Below are positions 24,353 to 29,232 of a DNA stretch of 29,232 nucleotides, one piece after another. Where the stretch lies: the NCBI GenBank assembly GCA_024278565.1, contig JAJRSY010000153.1:1-29232 (forward strand). Direction: 5' to 3'. The notes beneath the pieces were generated by a model. The model was not told where the DNA came from, did not search any database, and was given only the letters and a program-made list of their open reading frames with translations. This DNA is from Bacteroidota bacterium (lineage in GTDB: Bacteria; Bacteroidota; Bacteroidia; Flavobacteriales; Flavobacteriaceae). The first letter of the stretch is position 1. Each line of letters begins with the position of its first letter. Made by a program: the position numbers and the translations under genes.

Positions 24353-25375
24353 ATGAACGAGAACCTAGACCCGTCCACAGAAAATTTTTCTCCCGAGGAA
24401 CTGGATATTGAAAGAGCTTTGCGGCCGATAACTTTTGATGATTTTACGGGGCAGGAAAAGGTGTTGGAAAACCTTAAGGTTTTTGTAGAGGCCGCCAATC
24501 AACGTGATGAGGCCTTGGACCACACCTTGTTTCACGGGCCCCCAGGTTTGGGAAAAACCACTTTGGCCAACATACTGGCCAATGAACTGGGTGTTGGAAT
24601 AAAAATAACATCAGGGCCTGTTTTGGACAAACCCGGTGATTTAGCGGGATTATTGACCAATTTAGACGAGCGCGATGTGCTTTTTATTGACGAGATCCAC
24701 CGATTGAGCCCCATTGTTGAGGAATATCTTTATTCGGCAATGGAAGATTATCGAATAGATATTATGATCGAGACCGGGCCCAATGCAAGATCGGTACAGA
24801 TCAACCTAAACCCATTTACGCTGATCGGTGCCACAACCAGATCGGGTTTGTTGACCTCGCCCATGCGTGCACGGTTTGGAATCCAAAGTCGCTTACAGTA
24901 TTATTCCACAGAGCTGCTTTCCACAATCGTAGAGCGAAGTGCTGAAATTCTAAAAGTACCGATAACTTTGGATGCCGCCATTGAAATTGCAGGCAGAAGC
25001 AGGGGAACACCAAGAATTTGCAATGCTCTTTTAAGACGTGTACGTGATTTTGCCCAGATAAAAGGCACTGGCAATATTGATATGGAAATCGCCCAGTTCA
25101 GTCTAAAAGCATTAAACGTAGATGCTCATGGGCTCGATGAAATGGACAATAAAATTTTGACCACTTTGATCGATAAGTTCAAAGGGGGCCCGGTCGGTAT
25201 AACCACGATTGCTACCGCGGTTTCAGAAAGTGCAGAGACCATTGAAGAGGTATACGAGCCTTTTTTGATCCAGCAGGGTTTTATCATGCGTACGCCTAGG
25301 GGAAGGGAAGTGACTGAATTGGCGTATACCCATTTAGGAAAGACCAAAGGAGGAGGTCAAGCAGGGTTGTTTTAA
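24353..25375 (+). CDS. ruvB: Holliday junction branch migration helicase RuvB
   Basis: Hexameric AAA+ ATPase that drives branch migration of Holliday junctions with RuvA during recombinational repair. The 340-aa length is normal. Residues show the N-terminal LRPITFDDFTGQEKVLENL segment, Walker A GPPGLGKT at 62-69, Walker B DEIH at 113-116, the GATTRSG sensor 1 region (about 160-166), an Arg finger region in SPMRARFG, and a C-terminal winged-helix domain (about 260-340) ending in a GGGQAGLF tail. ruvA and ruvC are not in the window. It is transcribed alone, divergent from the acyl-CoA oxidase gene, and convergent with the ABC genes. Confidence 0.98.
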   Translation: MNENLDPSTENFSPEELDIERALRPITFDDFTGQEKVLENLKVFVEAANQRDEALDHTLFHGPPGLGKTTLANILANELGVGIKITSGPVLDKPGDLAGLLTNLDERDVLFIDEIHRLSPIVEEYLYSAMEDYRIDIMIETGPNARSVQINLNPFTLIGATTRSGLLTSPMRARFGIQSRLQYYSTELLSTIVERSAEILKVPITLDAAIEIAGRSRGTPRICNALLRRVRDFAQIKGTGNIDMEIAQFSLKALNVDAHGLDEMDNKILTTLIDKFKGGPVGITTIATAVSESAETIEEVYEPFLIQQGFIMRTPRGREVTELAYTHLGKTKGGGQAGLF

Positions 25376-25467
25376 TGGTTCTACTACTATTTGTATGGGT
25401 AAGATTATATTTTTAGTTTTGAACATCTTAAAAAACAATGGGTGAATGATATAATGGATGAATGCCC

Positions 25468-25488
25468 GCCTGAACGGCACGGGCAGGC
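25468..25488. repeat. GC-rich palindrome, copy 4
   Basis: GCCTG at 25468-25472 pairs with CAGGC at 25484-25488, or alternatively GCCCG (25464-25468) with CGGGC (25480-25484). It is a diverged member of the AACCTGCC family. Confidence 0.4.
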
Positions 25489-25541
25489 TTGAATAATATA
25501 AATAAGCAATAGATTGATATACAATTAAATAAGACTATTTT

Positions 25542-25598
25542 ATTCACACATTAATGCATTCACACATTAATGCATTCATACATTCATTCATTCATTTT
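25542..25598. repeat. 16-bp tandem repeat and (CATT)n tract
   Basis: ATTCACACATTAATGC at 25542-25557 is repeated exactly at 25558-25573, then decays into ATTCATACATTCATTCATTCATT. An opposite GAATGATATAATGGATGAATG tract at 25444-25464 could pair with it. Confidence 0.75.
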
Positions 25599-25623
25599 GA
25601 ACTGATATAAATCTTCCACTAAA

Positions 25624-25640
25624 CCTGCCCGCCCGGCAGG
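25624..25640. repeat. GC-rich palindrome, copy 5
   Basis: CCTGCC at 25624-25629 pairs with GGCAGG at 25635-25640 around a 5-nt loop, flanked by AAA and CTGGTT. It is a member of the AACCTGCC...GGCAGGTT family. Confidence 0.55.
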
Positions 25641-25700
25641 CTGGTTCGCAGTAGTACTGTTTTAATCATGTCGGGATCAGCCTTTCGACTTCAATCAAGA

Positions 25701-25719
25701 CAGGCTCCGTTGCAGCCTG
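25701..25719 (-). terminator. Hairpin after natB, weak terminator candidate
   Basis: CAGGCT (25701-25706) and AGCCTG (25714-25719) form a perfect 6-bp stem with a 7-nt loop, 4 bp after the natB stop codon in its direction. No T-run follows, so termination is uncertain. Confidence 0.3.
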
Positions 25720-25723
25720 ACCA

Positions 25724-26902
25724 TCACTTCAAAATAGCATTCTCATCAGAAAATTTCTTATAACTTATATAGATTGCCCCAATTGAAAATAAGATCAATG
25801 AAATCAATATGGCCGCATATTGTGTCATATCGATTGTGCCTGCCATAATTTCTTTCACCCCAAGACCGATATTTAAAACAGGTACGAATACAGTAGCCCA
25901 AGTCAATTCGATACCGGGCATCATAGCCAAAATCAACGGAATTATAATCAACATGATAATCGGCGTGGCCTTGCTCTGTGCTTCTTTGAAAGTAGTGGCA
26001 CTGGCGACAAGCGCAATAATGAGGCCTGCCAAAAACAATGAAAACGGAATCAGCAATAGAAGAATAAGTGTTATTGATTGAAAGTTCAGCATCTCATTAA
26101 TAGCCATTTTAAAGGTGTCGGGTATGCCGTCGATAAATTTCAATCCCACGATAAGTCCGATTAAATTAAGAACGGCGGGAATAAACCCTAATAAAGAGGC
26201 CACAACTGCTTTTCCGAACAGTACGGTAAATTTAGAAATGGGCAACGATAATGTGGTCTCAATGGTTTTTCGTTCTTTTTCGCCCGTAACCAGATCGATT
26301 CCGGCCAACAAGCAGCCTCCCCACATGGTAATAATAAAGAGGTAGGGTATAAATCCACCGACACGTTTTCCAATGAGTTCTTTTTGCTCGCCCACTTCAA
26401 TATAATTTTCTCTAAAGGGAGTCAGCCTTTCAGTCGAGATCTGTAGTTGGGCAATACGCTTCTTTTTAAGGAGAGCGTTGTATTTCTCCATCATAATGGA
26501 GACCCGGCCGTTTACATTATCTTTGGTTCCGTTGCGGTAGATCTGAATTTCGCTGGTGGTCATACTATCCATTCGGGTTTTCCAATCTATGGGGAATATG
26601 ATGGCCGTCTGTATAGTTTCATCGTCGATCAGGGTTTTAAAGTCGATTGATTCAGTATAAGAGGTGATCTCGTTCAAGGTATCGCTGACAACAAGTTTTC
26701 TAAAATCTTCAGGCGCATTGACCAAACCTATTTTTACCGATTTCTGTTGTTCGTTTTCTGCTATCATTTGAGCGACTTTTATGGCGCCGAACATCAAAAT
26801 GGGCACCAGTAAAGTAGGCAGCACAATAGAGTTGATTATTGTTTTTTTATCTCTTAGAAGCTCAGTGAGCTCTTTCTTTATGATAATAAATAAGTCTCTC
26901 AT
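25724..26902 (-). CDS. natB: ABC exporter permease, NatB-like
   Basis: Membrane permease (392 aa) of a NatAB/ABC-2-type exporter. It has one N-terminal membrane helix (about 22-45), a large extracytoplasmic domain (about 50-185), and five or six helices in the C-terminal half (about 187-385). The conserved LLAGIDLVTGEKERKTIETTLSLPIS loop after the second helix is the family hallmark. Members export Na+ or other, mostly unidentified, substrates. The gene lies 1 bp after natA, so the pair is co-transcribed and translationally coupled. The symbol follows the family and not a proven substrate. Confidence 0.85.
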   Translation of the reverse strand: MRDLFIIIKKELTELLRDKKTIINSIVLPTLLVPILMFGAIKVAQMIAENEQQKSVKIGLVNAPEDFRKLVVSDTLNEITSYTESIDFKTLIDDETIQTAIIFPIDWKTRMDSMTTSEIQIYRNGTKDNVNGRVSIMMEKYNALLKKKRIAQLQISTERLTPFRENYIEVGEQKELIGKRVGGFIPYLFIITMWGGCLLAGIDLVTGEKERKTIETTLSLPISKFTVLFGKAVVASLLGFIPAVLNLIGLIVGLKFIDGIPDTFKMAINEMLNFQSITLILLLLIPFSLFLAGLIIALVASATTFKEAQSKATPIIMLIIIPLILAMMPGIELTWATVFVPVLNIGLGVKEIMAGTIDMTQYAAILISLILFSIGAIYISYKKFSDENAILK

Positions 26903-26903
26903 T

Positions 26904-27659
26904 TTAGGCTTCTTTTACACGGTTGATAAATTCTTGGGTAAGGTTTTTGGCTTTCATTTCGTTTTTAAAACTCTCAAAAGTGTCATTGTAAATTATAGAT
27001 CCTTTATTAATGATGGCAAGATCGTCACATAAAAGATCCACCTCGCTCATTATATGTGAAGAGAAAATGACCGTTTTGTTGTTTTCTTTTGATTCCCTGA
27101 TTAAATCAATGATACTATCGGCAGTAATGACATCAAGACCAGAAGTGGGTTCGTCGAATATAAGCACTTCGGGGTCGTGGATCAGGGTACGCGCAATCGA
27201 TACTTTTTGTTTCATACCCGTGCTCATTTGCCCCACTCGTTTTTTTCGAAACTCATTGATACCCAGTTTTTCAAAGAGATATTCTTTACGCTCGTTGAGT
27301 TTTGATGGCGGAATACGGTACAGTTTGCCAAAAAAATCTATGGTCTCATCAGGGTTCAAACGCTCATAAAGCCCCGTTGATCCCGTTAAAAAACCGATTC
27401 GTTTTTTCACTTCGTCATTTCCTTGCGAAATATCAATATTATCGACAATTGCCGTGCCCGATGTTGGGCTTATAATACCTGCGATCATACGTAGGGCAGT
27501 TGTTTTTCCAGCTCCGTTGGGTCCTAAAAGCGAAAATATTCTACCCGGTTTACATTCAAAAGAAACTTCGTTTACCGCATTGACAGTAACGATTTCTTTT
27601 TTAAATCCTTTTCTGGTCTTTGTGGTGAACGATTTGGTGAGGTTTTTAATCTTTATCAT
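26904..27659 (-). CDS. natA: ABC exporter ATPase, NatA-like
   Basis: Cytoplasmic ATPase (251 aa) that powers the permease encoded just downstream. All nucleotide-binding motifs are visible: Walker A GPNGAGKT at 46-53, ABC signature STGMK at about 146-150, Walker B VLIFDEP at 165-171 followed by TSGLD, and the switch His at 202. The N-terminal MIKIKNLTKSF start and a 251-aa length are normal. The start ATG at 27657-27659 has no clear Shine-Dalgarno sequence. It is the first gene of the natA-natB pair, divergent from queG. Confidence 0.92.
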   Translation of the reverse strand: MIKIKNLTKSFTTKTRKGFKKEIVTVNAVNEVSFECKPGRIFSLLGPNGAGKTTALRMIAGIISPTSGTAIVDNIDISQGNDEVKKRIGFLTGSTGLYERLNPDETIDFFGKLYRIPPSKLNERKEYLFEKLGINEFRKKRVGQMSTGMKQKVSIARTLIHDPEVLIFDEPTSGLDVITADSIIDLIRESKENNKTVIFSSHIMSEVDLLCDDLAIINKGSIIYNDTFESFKNEMKAKNLTQEFINRVKEA

Positions 27660-27745
27660 AACGATTGTGTTGGTACGATTTGTTAGTATTCAAAATATGA
27701 CAAATGTTACGGTTTTTATTTTTTTATTTCTAATAAGGATAAGGC

Positions 27746-27778
27746 AAACCTGCTAGGTTTTCAAAACCTAGTAGGTTT
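27746..27778. repeat. Long palindrome AAACCTGCTAGGTTTT
   Basis: Two 16-bp arms, 27746-27761 and 27763-27778, are inverted copies with a single G-T wobble, about one central base. It lies between the divergent natA and queG genes, so no terminator role is expected. A degenerate relative is at 6864-6894. It is a likely REP-like dispersed intergenic element. Confidence 0.7.
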
Positions 27779-27895
27779 TTAACCAAAGTCCCGGTAATTG
27801 AAGACACAAAAGTAACGGCTGGTAGGTCGTTTTTTTTGAATAACAAGGATTTCTTTTGGATAATTGTAATTTAGCAAAAGTCAGACTGTATTAGA

Positions 27896-27954
27896 TAGTG
27901 TCCGATCGCAAAAAGACCCGATTTTAAATTTCATGTATTTCCGACCAGACACTA
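27896..27954. repeat. Inverted repeat TAGTGTC over the queG start region
   Basis: TAGTGTCCGATCG at 27896-27908 and CGACCAGACACTA at 27942-27954 are inverted, 11 of 13 bases pairing and the other two as wobbles. The 59-bp unit covers the alternative upstream ATG of queG (27933) and ends 20 bp before the preferred start. It could be a remnant of an insertion-sequence end pair or a leader hairpin. Confidence 0.4.
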
Positions 27955-27974
27955 GAGTAGGACAAACAAGTTCC

Positions 27975-28895
27975 ATGAACCCAAAAGAGCAATATACCCA
28001 ATTAATAAAAACCGAAGCCAAACGCCTCGGTTTTTTGTCGTGCGGTATTTCTAAAGCCGATTTTTTAGAGGAGGAGTCCCCTAGATTGGAAAAATGGTTG
28101 GAAAAAGGTATGCATGGCGAAATGCAGTATATGGAGAATCATTTCGATAAGCGCCTCGATCCCCGTTTATTGGTTGATGGGGCCAAATCGGTTGTCTCCC
28201 TTTTATTAAACTACTACCCTGAACAACAACAGGGCGAAGACACCTATAAGTTGTCTAAATATGCGTATGGCAATGATTACCATCATGTTATCAAATCAAA
28301 ACTCCGACAGCTTCAAGAGTTTATCTCAGAGGAAATAGGAGAGATCGGTGGTCGTGCCTTTGTAGATTCAGCCCCGGTACTCGACAAGGCATGGGCGGCC
28401 AAAAGCGGTCTGGGCTGGATCGGTAAGCACAGCAATCTGCTCACTCAAAAAGTAGGCTCATTCTACTTTATCGCAGAACTTATTTTAGATTTGGATCTCG
28501 AATACGACACGCCCGTGACGGATCATTGTGGCAGCTGTACTGCTTGTATCGACGCCTGCCCAACACAGGCCATTGTAGAGCCCTATGTGGTCGATGGCAG
28601 CAAATGTATTTCCTATTTTACGATTGAACTCAAGAACGAAATACCCAATGAATTTCATGGCAAGTTTGACGATTGGATGTTCGGCTGCGATATCTGTCAA
28701 GATGTATGTCCGTGGAACAGGTTCTCAAAACCCCATAACGAACCTCTTTTCAACCCACATCCAGAATTACTGTCAATGGCCAAAAAGGACTGGGAAGAGA
28801 TCACCGAAGATGTTTTCAAGAGAGTCTTTCAAAAATCGGCGGTAAAAAGAACCAAGTTTTCAGGCCTGAAACGGAATATAGAATTTCTCAAATAA
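27975..28895 (+). CDS. queG: Epoxyqueuosine reductase QueG
   Basis: Cobalamin and iron-sulfur enzyme for the last step of queuosine formation in tRNA: reduction of epoxyqueuosine to queuosine. The ATG at 27975 gives 306 aa, starting MNPKEQYTQLIKTEAKRLGF, as in relatives; an in-frame ATG at 27933 would add 14 residues lying in an inverted repeat. The likely catalytic Asp is 131 in FVDSAPVLDK. Two [4Fe-4S] clusters are bound by CGSCTACIDACP (185-196), Cys 211, and CDICQDVCP (238-246). The C-terminal HEAT-repeat domain of longer homologues is absent, as in many Bacteroidetes. It is divergent from natA, followed at once by the 189-bp repeat. Confidence 0.95.
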   Translation: MNPKEQYTQLIKTEAKRLGFLSCGISKADFLEEESPRLEKWLEKGMHGEMQYMENHFDKRLDPRLLVDGAKSVVSLLLNYYPEQQQGEDTYKLSKYAYGNDYHHVIKSKLRQLQEFISEEIGEIGGRAFVDSAPVLDKAWAAKSGLGWIGKHSNLLTQKVGSFYFIAELILDLDLEYDTPVTDHCGSCTACIDACPTQAIVEPYVVDGSKCISYFTIELKNEIPNEFHGKFDDWMFGCDICQDVCPWNRFSKPHNEPLFNPHPELLSMAKKDWEEITEDVFKRVFQKSAVKRTKFSGLKRNIEFLK

Positions 28896-29001
28896 GAAAT
28901 AGGTTTTCGAATGCAGAACCCGTCCCCCTCCTCGGGAGGGGCTAGGGGAGGACATTTCAGGAGAGGCTAAGGGATGGCTTTAGTTCAGTTTTTGGCAAAG
29001 T

Positions 29002-29020
29002 CCCCACCCTAACCCTCCCC
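29002..29020 (-). other. G-quadruplex motif, unit 1
   Basis: The plus strand reads CCCCACCCTAACCCTCCCC, so the minus strand has four runs of at least three G separated by loops of 1 to 3 nt, a canonical quadruplex pattern. Confidence 0.6.
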
Positions 29021-29190
29021 GAAGGGGGAGGGAACACCTCTTCGGTAAAAATCGAACATTTTCTTTTGATCGGGTTGTATTTCTAAAATAGGCTGTCGAA
29101 AGCAGAACCCGTCCCCCTCCTCGGGAGGGGCTAGGGGAGGACATTTCAGGAGAGGCTAAGGGATGGCTTTAGTTCAGTTTTTGGCAAAGT

Positions 29191-29209
29191 CCCCACCCTA
29201 ACCCTCCCC
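29191..29209 (-). other. G-quadruplex motif, unit 2
   Basis: An identical copy of the motif at 29002-29020, in the second repeat unit. Confidence 0.6.
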
Positions 29210-29232
29210 GAAGGGGGAGGGAACACCTCTTC

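Larger units (their letters stand above)
25376..25723. other. Repeat-rich gap between ruvB and natB
   Basis: No gene is supported in this 348-bp convergent gap. It holds a GCCCG/CGGGC and GCCTG/CAGGC hairpin (25464-25488), a duplicated 16-bp unit running into CATT repeats (25542-25598), a CCTGCC/GGCAGG hairpin (25624-25640), and a CAGGCT/AGCCTG hairpin right after natB (25701-25719). No hairpin with a T-run is seen. Confidence 0.6.
28897..29232. repeat. 189-bp tandem repeat, running off the window
   Basis: Unit 1 is 28897-29085 and unit 2 starts at 29086 and is cut at 29232. From 28913 to 29043 the copies are identical to 29102-29232; only three differences are seen in the first 16 bases. 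Within each unit a GC-rich left arm (GTCCCCCTCC...GGGGAGGAC) and a right arm (GTCCCCACCC...GGGAGGGAAC) are imperfect inverted copies, each with its own small hairpin. No open frame is seen. It starts 2 bp after the queG stop codon. Confidence 0.85.

Noticed and set aside
25542..25598. CRISPR-like array
   Set aside because: Only two exact 16-bp units without spacers, followed by a CATT microsatellite; this is a simple tandem repeat.
27010..27369. 119-aa plus-strand open frame inside natA
   Set aside because: Shadow of the NatA ATPase, whose motifs on the minus strand are complete.

Overview
The window is a chromosomal segment from a member of the Bacteroidetes, most likely a marine Flavobacteriaceae (Maribacter/Zobellia-like; the genus is a guess from memory). 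The evidence is the set and order of genes (rimP-nusA-infB, then a SPOR protein, then the alternative complex III operon with coxB-coxA attached), promoters of the Bacteroidetes TAnnTTTG type, weak or absent Shine-Dalgarno sequences, and intergenic regions full of short palindromic repeats. No tRNA, rRNA, CRISPR array or intact transposase gene was seen.

Layout. 1-507: no supported gene, some repeats. 508-1845 (-): cation:proton antiporter. 2262-6776 (+): promoter, leader hairpin and the rimP-nusA-infB operon (ribosome maturation, transcription elongation, translation initiation), closed by a terminator shared with the convergent SPOR-domain gene (6912-7283, -). 7505-19667 (+): one long respiratory operon, actA-actB-actC-actD-actE-actF-coxB-coxA, with a promoter ahead of actA and a terminator after coxA. 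It encodes a quinol:cytochrome c oxidoreductase (alternative complex III, ACIII) and two subunits of an aa3-type cytochrome c oxidase, so quinol oxidation and oxygen reduction are made together, consistent with an ACIII-aa3 supercomplex. 19668-21714: an accessory-looking stretch with a structured element, a DUF2807 (GIN) protein, a MITE-like inverted-repeat element, and an unrecognised 137-aa gene bracketed by inverted TTAGCCACA/TGTGGCTAA sequences. 21715-23967 (-): acyl-CoA oxidase/dehydrogenase-like protein. 24353-25375 (+): ruvB. 25724-27659 (-): a two-gene ABC exporter (natA-natB type). 27975-28895 (+): queG (queuosine synthesis). 28897-29232: start of a 189-bp tandem repeat that runs off the window.

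Most of the coding content is conserved and ordinary. The points most worth a second look are: a helix-hairpin-helix-like tail fused to the C-terminus of the membrane subunit ActC; a (TTGAAC)n repeat and a 35-bp duplication directly ahead of actD; the cassette-like bracket around the 137-aa gene; a nested stem-loop at 19766-19855; the 164-bp MITE-like element that supplies the stop codon of the GIN gene; a probably leaderless ruvB with a palindrome next to its -7 box; and the 189-bp repeat with a canonical G-quadruplex motif in each copy. I did not find a clearly new multi-gene system.
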